DNA of 17,550 nucleotides from Spyradenecus sp045634445 (GTDB lineage: Bacteria > Verrucomicrobiota > Kiritimatiellia > RFP12 > DVOR01): NCBI GenBank assembly GCA_045634445.1, contig JAZRAG010000056.1:1-17550 (forward strand), given 5' to 3'. Below are positions 1 through 7,988 of the stretch, piece after piece. The notes beneath the pieces are model-generated. The model was not told where the DNA came from, ran no database searches, and was given only the letters and a program-made list of their open reading frames with translations. Each line of letters opens with the position of its first letter. Positions within the stretch are counted from its first letter, which is position 1. The position numbers were made by a program, and so were the translations under genes.

Positions 1-942
1 AGTACCGAAGAATGCGTGCAAACGATCAGTCAAATCGCGGAGATATTCCGGCGGCAAGTCTTCGCGTGCAGGTTGACGCACTGGCGGAGGCGTATTCACC
101 ATCATCACTGCGCGTTCAACTGCGCGTACCGTCAAGTTTTCAGCAACGGCACGACGACCCAAACGGATGCGATCTTCTGTGCGTGCCAAGCCCAAGAGGG
201 CCTTTGCATGACCAGCAGAGAGGCGACCATCAGCCACCATTGCCTTCGTTTCGTCAGGGAGTTCCAAAAGGCGCAATGCATTCGCCACAGAAGGACGAGC
301 CTTACCCACGCGTTCTGCCACTTCGCTCTGCGTTAAGCTAAACTTTTCTGCAAGCGTACGATAACCTTCGGCTTCTTCAATCGCATTCAAGTCTGCGCGC
401 TGAATGTTTTCCACAATGGCCATTTCGGCAGCCTTGCGGTCTTCAGCTTCTACCAAAATCAACGGCACACGCGTCAAACCGGCCAAAATCGATGCGCGTA
501 AACGACGTTCACCGCCGATAAGCTCAAAGCGGCCGTTTTCAAGTTTGCGGCAAACGAGCGGCTGGATAATACCATTCGCCTTAATTGAATCTGCCAATTC
601 ATGCAATGCTGCGTCATCAAAGGTCTGACGCGGCTGCCAAGGAGAACGTTCAATTTCGGTCACAGGCACCGTCAAAACGCTACCTTCAATGCGTTCATTG
701 ATTGCGGGCGCAGGCGCTGTAGCAGCCGGCTTCGGAATCACAGGCACGCCAGGGCGAGGCGTTGCAGTCACAGGCGCATCAATCAAAGCCGAAAGGCCAC
801 GACCCAAGCCACGATGGGGCTGTGCAGCCTTCGCAGGAGCCGCAGGAGCAGGCTTCTTAATGGCGGGCTTCTTCGCGGCTTCAGCCTTCGGTGCAGGCTT
901 CTTTGCAGCGGATGTCTTTTTCGCAGAGGCAGATTTCTTCAT
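1..942 (-). CDS. parB: ParB chromosome-partitioning protein (3' end outside window)
   Basis: ParB binds parS sites near the origin, spreads along DNA as a CTP-dependent clamp and works with ParA/SMC in chromosome segregation. The frame is open for 314 codons from an ATG at 942 down to base 1 with no stop, so the C-terminal dimerisation domain is cut off by the window edge. Visible marks are the ParB N-terminal signature GLGRGLSALI (residues 45-54), the PWQPR segment (about 101-105), the CTP-binding box GERRLRA (144-150), the ENIQRADLNAIEEA box (178-191), and a helix-turn-helix region LTQSEVAERVG...SVANALRLL (203-226) followed by LSAGHAKALL (241-250). Residues 1-40 are an unusual Lys/Ala/Pro-rich tail. 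It lies 45 nt downstream of argC on the same strand with no terminator between, so co-transcription is likely. No parA is seen here. The family assignment is firm. Confidence 0.96.
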   Translation of the reverse strand, partial: MKKSASAKKTSAAKKPAPKAEAAKKPAIKKPAPAAPAKAAQPHRGLGRGLSALIDAPVTATPRPGVPVIPKPAATAPAPAINERIEGSVLTVPVTEIERSPWQPRQTFDDAALHELADSIKANGIIQPLVCRKLENGRFELIGGERRLRASILAGLTRVPLILVEAEDRKAAEMAIVENIQRADLNAIEEAEGYRTLAEKFSLTQSEVAERVGKARPSVANALRLLELPDETKAMVADGRLSAGHAKALLGLARTEDRIRLGRRAVAENLTVRAVERAVMMVNTPPPVRQPAREDLPPEYLRDLTDRLHAFFGT

Positions 943-987
943 TATGGTGACCTATCGAAAAGGTGGAATAACAAAACACAAACACAA

Positions 988-2043
988 TTACGGATACAAA
1001 CCAGAGTACAACAAGCCCGTTGTTTCAGGCAAGCCGCTCATCAAGTTGATATTCTGCACAGCAGAACCTGCCTGGCCCTTCATCAAGTTGTCAATGTAGG
1101 AAACCACGCGCAAACGATTCACGCGCTCATCTACGCTAACGACCAAGTTGCAGAAGTTCGTGCGCTGCACGCTATTCGTGCCAATCGCAGCCTTCGAATC
1201 GTAAACACGCACAAAAGGAGAATCCTTGTAGAATTCCTTGTAGAGCGCCACCATCTCAGCTTCCGTATGCGCCGCATCCAACTGTGCATACAACGTGCTC
1301 ATAATACCACGGCAGAGCGGTAACACATGAGCAGTAAAGGTCAAGCGTACTTCAGCGCCATACTGCAAAGAGAGTTCGCGCTCCACTTCACAAACGTGCT
1401 GGTGACCGGCCAACTTGTAGGCGTTCATGTTTTCGTAACGGGCCGGATAGTGGAAGGTGGCGGCCAACTTCTTACCTGCGCCAGAAACACCCGTCTTACA
1501 GTCGCAAATCACGCTCATGGGATTGAACAGACGAGCCTTTGCTGCGGGAGCGAGGCCCAAAATGCAGCTACACGCAAAGCAACCAGGATTACCCACCACA
1601 GGTGCGTTAGGAATGACATCACGGTGCAATTCTGCCAAGCCGTAAGCGTTCTGGCCCAACAATTCAGGAGAAGCGTGCTCGGGATCCTTACCATGGCGCG
1701 TAGCGTAGTCAGCATAAGCTTCCTGAGTGGTAAAGCGGAAGTCGCCAGAGAAGTCCAACACCTTCGCGCCCGTAGCCAACACCTTCTGCGCTTCAAACAT
1801 GCCCACGCGGTCAGGCGTCGAAAATACTACGATATCTGCAGGTGCCTGAGCCTGAGGATCAGCAGCATCCAAAATCGGCAAATCGCAGAAACCCGCCAAG
1901 TGCGGATAGATATCAGAAACGCGCTTACCCACGTCTTCACGTGCCACCAAAGCCGTAATTTCAGCATCTGGATGACGCCCCAACAACTCAATCAAACCGA
2001 TACCGCCATAACCGGTAGCACCAATAATCTTCACTTTTACCAT
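988..2043 (-). CDS. argC: N-acetyl-gamma-glutamyl-phosphate reductase
   Basis: ArgC reduces N-acetylglutamyl-5-phosphate to the semialdehyde with NADPH, the third step of arginine (ornithine) biosynthesis, in the cytoplasm. The 351-residue product has the normal family length. It shows an N-terminal Rossmann loop GATGYGG (8-14), the catalytic-cysteine motif NPGC (152-155), the AGHQH segment (212-216) where the family has its conserved histidines, FTAHVLPLCRGI (236-247), and the C-terminal block GSAVQNINLMSGLPETTGL (326-344). The usual Tyr after the active-site Cys is Phe here and several extra cysteines follow (CFACSC), which is a mild oddity. The ATG at 2043 is preceded by an AGGA-type ribosome binding site about 9 nt away and, further up, a perfect TATAAT box. 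No other arg genes are in the window. Confidence 0.96.
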   Translation of the reverse strand: MVKVKIIGATGYGGIGLIELLGRHPDAEITALVAREDVGKRVSDIYPHLAGFCDLPILDAADPQAQAPADIVVFSTPDRVGMFEAQKVLATGAKVLDFSGDFRFTTQEAYADYATRHGKDPEHASPELLGQNAYGLAELHRDVIPNAPVVGNPGCFACSCILGLAPAAKARLFNPMSVICDCKTGVSGAGKKLAATFHYPARYENMNAYKLAGHQHVCEVERELSLQYGAEVRLTFTAHVLPLCRGIMSTLYAQLDAAHTEAEMVALYKEFYKDSPFVRVYDSKAAIGTNSVQRTNFCNLVVSVDERVNRLRVVSYIDNLMKGQAGSAVQNINLMSGLPETTGLLYSGLYP

Positions 2044-2080
2044 GATAGACTCTTCCTAAAATACGTGTAAATCGCTCAAA

Positions 2081-2086
2081 ATTATA
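2081..2086 (-). promoter_or_regulatory. Probable -10 box of the argC-parB transcript
   Basis: The minus strand reads TATAAT exactly, 37 nt upstream of the argC ATG. The hexamer 17 nt further up (TTTATT) is only a weak match to a -35 box, so the start site is an inference. Confidence 0.5.
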
Positions 2087-2230
2087 CCACACTTACATAC
2101 ATTAATAAAGAAAACAAACACTTCTATACAAGGTTTTTCACAAAAAACACACCCATTCAACCTATAGAGAAACCGAAAACAACATAGCTACCCCACCAAT
2201 CCTAATACTGCCACATTGTTAAACTTTCTA

Positions 2231-2267
2231 AAAGTCACGGGAGCATATCGCATGCTCCCGTGACTTT
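2231..2267 (-). terminator. Long perfect hairpin terminator after the LRR/relic unit
   Basis: A perfect 16-bp inverted repeat (2231-2246 pairing with 2252-2267) encloses a 5-nt loop. The outer three pairs are A-T, so each strand ends in a short T run; on the minus strand TTT is followed by TAGAAAG. It lies 24 nt beyond the stop of the relic frame at 2291 and upstream of the argC promoter, so it most likely ends the minus-strand LRR transcript. The U-tract is short. Confidence 0.8.
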
Positions 2268-2290
2268 ATCTATGCTATTCATCAATAGCG

Positions 2291-2716
2291 TCATTCGTCT
2301 ATTTCATCTGCAGCAGACAAACCATCAACCACAAACTTATAGAATGCTGCCTTTTCGCCAGCCTTTGGCACGACATCCACGGAGACCTCGCCATCCTCAA
2401 CGACTTCCCATTCGCCGTCAAGTTCGGACGCCTGCTGCACCTGAATGCTAACCGTTGCCTTGCCATCCTTCACCTGAATGACCGGCGCACCCAAAGCCAA
2501 CGCCTTCATTTCATCCTCCGTGAAGACCTCATCAGCCTCCAAGAGTTCCTGCTTCGCCTCATCCTTTGTCATGAGATTCGTCTTCGTAACATACTTATCA
2601 AGTGCAGTCGCTGAAGCAATGTACGCCGTTACAGTGACCGCCTCTTCAGGCATCGTAAAGGTGTACGTGTCAGAGGTTGCAGAAGCAACATCCCAACCGC
2701 AGAAGACAAAAGAATT
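2291..2716 (-). pseudogene. 3' relic of a secreted repeat-protein gene
   Basis: An open minus-strand frame of 141 codons begins directly after an in-frame TGA (2717-2719) and ends at a TGA at 2291. Its first part (WDVASATSDTYTFTMP, then EEAVTVTAYI) looks like the TFTMP..VTVTA end of an InlB-like/Listeria-Bacteroides repeat; the rest is an acidic tail ending AAFYKFVVDGLSAADEIDE. The only internal ATG (2653) falls in the middle of that domain and has no ribosome binding site. The fragment therefore looks like the 3' end of a gene whose 5' part has been lost. It starts 11 nt downstream of the LRR gene's stop, in a different frame. It could instead be the original C-terminus of that gene after a frameshift, but the LRR protein ends with a normal-looking FFIRVKMK tail, which argues for a second gene. 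Confidence 0.6.
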
Positions 2717-2727
2717 TCACGAATACA

Positions 2728-5700
2728 TCACTTCATCTTCACTCGGATAAAGAATGAATTGAGGCTTTCGCCGTTATCCATTTTCGGCGTAACGGTGAAC
2801 TTCACATTACCATTCTCTGGCACAGCTGCATTTAGCTCCACTTTATCAGAATTGAACCAAGTTCCTCCACTTACCAACTTCTCCGACCCTTCAATATCAA
2901 ACTCCTTCCTGATATTCGCTTCAAGAGCGTTATCACCGACTTCAATACCATCAATCTTGACTGTAAACTCAAATGCACCAGCTGTCGCCGTTTTTTCAAA
3001 GTTAGTGATGACTACATCTCCATCCTTTGGAGCGTCGGCAATCAATCCATCCGCATCAAGCGCGTACGAGAGCCATGCATTCGGCGAAGATTTTACTTCC
3101 AATGGATTTATATTGTCAGAATACATGGACCAGATACGGAAATAATTATATCCGTCTACATCCTTTATATGAGATGAAAGGCGCTCTCCATCAGCCATCC
3201 CGCTGAATACATTTCTTATCTCAGACTCATTGGCTATTGCAGGGATTACATCATCGACATACTCGATCTTCACCCCGTTCCATATTCCCGGTATGTCTGT
3301 ATTCCAGCCGGAAGACGACCGTTTGACATAGACAACGGAATCTGCCGGGAGCTTCTCAAAGGCGCCTTCTTCCACTTCCGGAGCATCACCAGCAAAAACA
3401 ATCGACATTGGCTCCTCCACCAACTCAAACGCGCTTACGCTGACAAAATGGATCGTATATGGCACTGTGACAGTTCTGATTTCAGTCGAAACGCCGGTCA
3501 ATTTATCTTCATCGACGGTCATTGATGAATCATATTCCACCCACCGGGCATACAAGGTGCAATCATCAGATATCTCATCCCCTACTTGCACTAAACGTCC
3601 TGTATCTTTGAATATCTCAAACAACCAGTCCGAAGCCTCAAGACCATCAGCTACCTTCTTCCAGGTCGGCATAGGCTCCGTCCACCAACCAATAAACCTC
3701 TTCCCAGGACGTGTGGGCTTAGGCAAATACGTAATGACAGCGTTTTTCTTGGGTTGATTTAAGTCCTCTCTTATCATCCTCATGAATGTGAGTTCGCTGA
3801 CATCAACCTTTCCCCCCTGCGGATCGAATCTGACGGTGCAGTCGTCACGATATACCGGCTGACCGACAATGTCCAATGCAAAATTCACCGGTATTACCTT
3901 TTGATAATTCGCCGGCTCCACTTCAAATCCACGGTAATCTGACGACCAGCCTTCCGTCGCATACCAACTGAATCCTTCACCCGAAGAAGCGCTGTTGTCA
4001 TACGAAATCCATGCCTGATACTTCCCAGCCGGAAGCGTTACATACTCACCGTTTTTGATTACAATAGGCTCTGTCTTGAGACCATTACTGTACAACGGCA
4101 ATATCTTTATAGTAACTTTTGACAAGTCAAAAGGATATGTAAGCGCATAGATTCCCAAAGTCTGGGAAGTCTCGGGGATGCACTCGAACATAACTGATCC
4201 AATCTGTTCGCTTTTGACATACGGAACGTCAACCGCTATGCTGCGACCCCACCCATGATCAGAACTCAGCATCGGCGGAATCAGGCTTGAACTTGCGCTG
4301 GGCAGATGAATAGACTCTTTCATCCGCAGCAGCTCCTGATTGTCCACGATCCAGGAATAACCTTCCTTGAGACCGAAATATATGTCATGACTGCCTGGCA
4401 GCAACTCTACACTCTCTCCGTCCCTGCAATCAGACCAATACTCCTCGGGCTTCCCGTCAATAACCTGCCCTAAACACTGCCAATACAAATGATTCTTTAA
4501 ATCTTCTTCTGATGAACTTACATTGCTGAATGAGCATGTTAAAGACACTGTCCATATCGCATAAAGCGTCACCTCCTCTTCCGGGTTCTCCGCATCAAAA
4601 TACAAACTTGCTTCATCTGGATAGAGCACCTGATCCAGAGATTTTCTATTCTCGTAAACCTCCTTCCTCAAATCAACATCCGGATTACGCGACCAACCAA
4701 GAAATATATTACTTCCCCGCTTAAAAGGGTTTTTCATCAAGGAGACAGATTTGTCTCTTAGGAACTCCTGCGTTACTTCCGTAATAAATTTACCGTTTTC
4801 ATCTTTAACAGGATTCCCAGCTTCATCGACAAGAACACCTTCAGTTGCAACCAACCTGACCTTGAAATTCTTGCCCCAAACAGCATGCAACGTACAAACC
4901 CCGTCCACAACAGCTGAATATCCCACCAAGGACTCATCGTCAATCCACCATTCATGACCCGTAGGCAAAATAGCGTCTTTGTTGTCTTTAATCGTCAGCC
5001 CAGGCTGAATTCCCCAGCCTACGAACGTATATCCTTCCTTTTCAAAGTCACATACAGGCAAAACGGCTCTTTCCCCATATTCAAGAAGAATATCCTTCAT
5101 TTCTCCAATTCCACCAACAGGATCAAACCGTAACCGATAGTCATGATGCTTTTCCCATACGGCATACAAGATCTTATCACCGTTAAATGCTACAACCGCT
5201 TCATCCGCGTAAACGACTTCACCATCTTCTGTCTCCGCCCAACCCTTAAAGTCATGGCCTTCCTTGACAAACGGACACGGATCTAGTTTCCCCTTAACTC
5301 CACCAATAAACTCTTGCTGAATGATAACATCATCAAACAATGAATCCTTGACACTTCCTCCATTCACATCATAAGTCACAGTACACATCTGCGCTTCTTT
5401 CATGATAAGCCCATTCCATTTACCGTTGGGATCAATTACCGCTTCCCATTGAGATGCATTTTCCGCCGTATAATATCCCCGAGCTCCACTCTTTACATTT
5501 TCAAACACTGCCGATCCGACACTCGGTGGAACTCCTGTAAAAACAAAAGAAGATGTATTTGCACACCCATTAAACGCCCACTCCCCAATGGAGGTCACAC
5601 TTTTAGGAATCGTCACCGACGTTAAACCGCTACATTTGTAAAACGCAAAACCGCCAATGGAGGTCACGCCTTCGGGAATCGTCACCGACTTTAAACCGCG

Positions 5701-7473
5701 ACAACCCCAAAACGCCCCATGGTCAATGGAGGCCACGCTGGAGGGAATCGTCACCGACGTTAAACGGCTACACCCATAAAACGCATAATCGCCAATCGTC
5801 TCAAGTGCATCCGAGAACCTGACGCTTGTTATTCCAGAACATCCTTCAAATGCTCTTTCCCCTATATAAGTACTCTTAGAAATATCAATCTCTCTTGTTA
5901 TTCCAGAACATCCATAAAATGCTCTTTCCCCTACATAAGTACTCTTAGAAATATCAATCTCTCCCGCTATCCCTTTGCAATTCTTAAATGCGGATTCACC
6001 AATCGATGCAATCTTAGAAAAATCAATACTTTCACAAGTAACCCCAGGACATCCTGAAAAAGCACAACCTTCTACAACACATCCATCAGCAAGTTCAATT
6101 GTGAGATCTTGTAGCGACGAGCATACCATTGAGTAGTAACCGACGCGCTTTATCTTACCGGCAAAAGAGACCTTGGTAGGCTTTGGATCTTGATTGAAAG
6201 AATCTGCATTAAGAAATGCTTTTGGTATCTCCGTAACCCCTGAACCAACTATCACTTCCTCCAACGCCGTACAACCGACAAATGGACCATTGTATGAAGA
6301 ACTTCCAACTGGAAGTGACACAACTCCATCTCCAAACTTAATCTTTCGAAGACTTGAACAACCCCAAAAGACATCCTTAGACTCCCCTAAATTAAGATTC
6401 GTCCCATTTATCTCTACTGTCTCCAACGCCGTACAATCAGAAAATGCCATTGTCCCAATACTTGTAAGTGCCTCAGGCAGATCAATTGATTTTAGCGATG
6501 AGCACATATAAAACGCTCTCGCCCCAATGGATTTTAGATTTGCCGCGAACTTTACATCTGTTAAATTTGCACACCCTTTAAATGCTCTATCCTTTACATA
6601 AATACTCTTAGAAATATCAATCTCTCCAGCTATACCATAACACCATGAAAACGCCCTTGCTCCAATCGATGCAATCTTAGAAAAATCAATACTTTCACAA
6701 GTAACCCCAGGACATCCTTCAAAAGCATAAGCTTCTACAACACATCCATCAGCAAGTTCAATTGTGAGATCTTGTAGCGACGAGACACTCATTGAGTCGG
6801 AACCGACGCGCTTTATCTTACCGGCAAAAGAGACTTTGGTAGGCTTTGGTTGTTCATTAGAGGATCTAGCCTTCAAAAAATAATTAGGAATCTCAGTCAC
6901 TTCTGAACCAACTATCACTTCTTCCAACACCACACAACCAGCAAATGGACTACGGTAAGAAGAACTTCCAATCGGAAGTGACACAACTCCATCTCCAAAC
7001 TTAATCTTTCGAAGACTTGAACAACCACAAAAGACATCTTGAGACTCCCCTAGATTAAGATTCGTCCCATTTATCTCTACTGTCTCCAACGCCGTACAAT
7101 CAGAAAATGCCATTGTCCCAATACTTGTAAGTGCCTCAGGCAGATCAATTGATTTTAGCGATGAGCACGTATAAAACGCTCTGTCCCCAATGGAGGTCAC
7201 GCTAGAGGGAATCGTCACGGAGGTTAAACCTGAGCAATCTTCAAACGCATAATCCCCAATGGAGGCCACGGGATAACCGCCAAGGGTCGAAGGGATGGTA
7301 ATTGCGCCGCTGGTAGAGGATGGGATGGCAGGAGAGTAAAGACCCTTATAAATCTCTGCTTTACCATTTGAGACTTTGTAGGTCCAGGTAATGCCGTTGA
7401 CGGTGGCTGTAGCGGCAAAGAGAGATGTCGTAATCCCTAGTGCCAACCAACAAAGTAGTACTATTCTTTTCAT
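2728..7473 (-). CDS. Large secreted BspA-type LRR protein with InlB-like B repeats
   Basis: This is a 1581-residue exported protein, probably acting at the cell surface or outside the cell in adhesion or ligand binding; that role is inferred from the family. It starts with a signal peptide (MKR, hydrophobic core LLCWLALGITTSLF, likely cut after AFA near residue 21). Residues about 45-690 are BspA-type LRRs of about 23 residues with the pattern TSIG..AF.GCSGL.SVTIP. Residues about 695-970 carry three InlB/Listeria-Bacteroides-type repeats (VTYDVNGG...FKGW...LYAVW; RFDPVGG...FVGW; ...TLYAIW), and a fourth lies near 1211-1310 (VRFDPQGG...TLYARW). The C-terminus (about 1400-1581) is a domain I do not recognise, ending FFIRVKMK, with no LPXTG or clear membrane anchor. 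The ATG at 7473 has a GAGG site 5 nt upstream. The LRR part contains a 663-bp-period duplication. The gene is visibly more AT-rich than its neighbours, which fits acquisition or recombination. Confidence 0.9.
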   Translation of the reverse strand: MKRIVLLCWLALGITTSLFAATATVNGITWTYKVSNGKAEIYKGLYSPAIPSSTSGAITIPSTLGGYPVASIGDYAFEDCSGLTSVTIPSSVTSIGDRAFYTCSSLKSIDLPEALTSIGTMAFSDCTALETVEINGTNLNLGESQDVFCGCSSLRKIKFGDGVVSLPIGSSSYRSPFAGCVVLEEVIVGSEVTEIPNYFLKARSSNEQPKPTKVSFAGKIKRVGSDSMSVSSLQDLTIELADGCVVEAYAFEGCPGVTCESIDFSKIASIGARAFSWCYGIAGEIDISKSIYVKDRAFKGCANLTDVKFAANLKSIGARAFYMCSSLKSIDLPEALTSIGTMAFSDCTALETVEINGTNLNLGESKDVFWGCSSLRKIKFGDGVVSLPVGSSSYNGPFVGCTALEEVIVGSGVTEIPKAFLNADSFNQDPKPTKVSFAGKIKRVGYYSMVCSSLQDLTIELADGCVVEGCAFSGCPGVTCESIDFSKIASIGESAFKNCKGIAGEIDISKSTYVGERAFYGCSGITREIDISKSTYIGERAFEGCSGITSVRFSDALETIGDYAFYGCSRLTSVTIPSSVASIDHGAFWGCRGLKSVTIPEGVTSIGGFAFYKCSGLTSVTIPKSVTSIGEWAFNGCANTSSFVFTGVPPSVGSAVFENVKSGARGYYTAENASQWEAVIDPNGKWNGLIMKEAQMCTVTYDVNGGSVKDSLFDDVIIQQEFIGGVKGKLDPCPFVKEGHDFKGWAETEDGEVVYADEAVVAFNGDKILYAVWEKHHDYRLRFDPVGGIGEMKDILLEYGERAVLPVCDFEKEGYTFVGWGIQPGLTIKDNKDAILPTGHEWWIDDESLVGYSAVVDGVCTLHAVWGKNFKVRLVATEGVLVDEAGNPVKDENGKFITEVTQEFLRDKSVSLMKNPFKRGSNIFLGWSRNPDVDLRKEVYENRKSLDQVLYPDEASLYFDAENPEEEVTLYAIWTVSLTCSFSNVSSSEEDLKNHLYWQCLGQVIDGKPEEYWSDCRDGESVELLPGSHDIYFGLKEGYSWIVDNQELLRMKESIHLPSASSSLIPPMLSSDHGWGRSIAVDVPYVKSEQIGSVMFECIPETSQTLGIYALTYPFDLSKVTIKILPLYSNGLKTEPIVIKNGEYVTLPAGKYQAWISYDNSASSGEGFSWYATEGWSSDYRGFEVEPANYQKVIPVNFALDIVGQPVYRDDCTVRFDPQGGKVDVSELTFMRMIREDLNQPKKNAVITYLPKPTRPGKRFIGWWTEPMPTWKKVADGLEASDWLFEIFKDTGRLVQVGDEISDDCTLYARWVEYDSSMTVDEDKLTGVSTEIRTVTVPYTIHFVSVSAFELVEEPMSIVFAGDAPEVEEGAFEKLPADSVVYVKRSSSGWNTDIPGIWNGVKIEYVDDVIPAIANESEIRNVFSGMADGERLSSHIKDVDGYNYFRIWSMYSDNINPLEVKSSPNAWLSYALDADGLIADAPKDGDVVITNFEKTATAGAFEFTVKIDGIEVGDNALEANIRKEFDIEGSEKLVSGGTWFNSDKVELNAAVPENGNVKFTVTPKMDNGESLNSFFIRVKMK
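5575..5960 (-). repeat. Tandem 69-bp LRR units
   Basis: This stretch encodes consecutive 23-residue LRRs. Two adjacent units (about 5820-5960) are almost identical in DNA, both encoding EIDISKSTY[VI]GERAF[YE]GCSGIT. The next units (about 5580-5780) share the phrase for SVTIP..V.SI. These are recent unit duplications within the LRR domain. Confidence 0.75.
5904..7177 (-). repeat. In-frame tandem duplication (663-bp period) inside the LRR gene
   Basis: Segment 6567-7177 recurs at 5904-6514 with a constant offset of 663 bp (221 codons). For example, the block starting aatcgatgca is at 6664 and 6001, and the block starting tgtctccaac is at 7081 and 6418. Long stretches are identical at the DNA level; differences are gathered in short patches, many changing the amino acid. 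Confidence 0.9.
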
Positions 7474-7747
7474 CGTAACCTCACAAGTTTATGAGGCACA
7501 AAAAAGCGTGCCTCGTGTAGTCCTGTTCTCATCGGAGGCTTAGCACGGCCTGGAAAGAAAACAATACACACGAAAACACGCTCGGGGAATGTTCCCAAAC
7601 GCAATCTCCGCGAATACGTTTCGTTCTTTCCATGAAAGTGCTAATTCCCGATGAACGAAAAATACGCGTTAACGCATTAATCTTTAGCGTCTGAGAGGTG
7701 GTGAGAGGGCGCATCACGTCTTCACCCCAATCAAACTATGTGTTTAT
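7474..7747 (-). promoter_or_regulatory. Long untranslated leader of the LRR gene (no class recognised)
   Basis: Between the likely promoter and the start codon are about 270 nt without a credible gene. The only frame of any length (62 codons, 7717-7529) has no ribosome binding site and stops without joining the LRR gene. I could not match the leader to a known riboswitch class by eye. The hairpin at 7493-7514 is the only clear element. Confidence 0.35.
7493..7514 (-). promoter_or_regulatory. Hairpin just upstream of the LRR gene's ribosome binding site
   Basis: gaggcac (7493-7499) pairs with gtgcctc (7508-7514) around an 8-nt A/T-rich loop. The GAGG ribosome binding site (7479-7482) lies 10 nt downstream of the hairpin. 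It may influence translation of the LRR mRNA or simply stabilise the leader; there is no terminator-like T run after the stem. Confidence 0.4.
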
Positions 7748-7776
7748 AGTATATCTCATTTTTAAATTAATCACAA
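7748..7776 (-). promoter_or_regulatory. Probable promoter of the LRR gene
   Basis: The minus strand carries TTGTGA (7771-7776), a 17-bp spacer and TATACT (7748-7753), a fair match to a sigma-70 promoter. It is 275 nt from the LRR start codon, implying a leader of about 265 nt with no credible ORF. No other promoter as good is visible nearer the gene. Confidence 0.5.
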
Positions 7777-7988
7777 GTATTCGTAATGTTCACTCTAATA
7801 AAACAATGTTTCTAATGCGTAAAAACTAAGAATACAAACCTAAAACATAAACGCTCACCTACTCGCCAAATAAGGGGCTGTTATTGGTGTCTTTTAGCAA
7901 ACTTAAATAGTAATTTGGGGGCTGGGTTCAAGTGCACCCTAATTGAAGGGCGTGTGAAGGATAAACGAGGTCGTTCAAGGCTGATTGA
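7777..7988. other. AT-rich gene-free stretch upstream of the LRR promoter
   Basis: I see no gene or RNA here. The right half (about 7874-7988) contains two copies of GGGGCTG exactly 44 bp apart (7874 and 7918) and several TTCAA/TTGAA words, which may be a decayed extension of the neighbouring 22-bp array. Confidence 0.3.

Noticed and set aside
601..2070. Plus-strand frames opposite parB and argC
   Set aside because: They are shadows of two well-supported minus-strand genes and are rich in Arg/His/Cys without motifs.
1..2290. A parS site near parB
   Set aside because: I found no 16-bp palindrome resembling TGTTNCACGTGAAACA.
2728..7473. The LRR/InlB-repeat protein as an internalin-type virulence factor
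   Set aside because: BspA-type LRRs and InlB-like repeats are common in commensal gut bacteria; nothing here shows host invasion.
7529..7717. A 62-codon minus-strand frame in the LRR leader
   Set aside because: There is no ribosome binding site, no family resemblance and it does not join the LRR frame.
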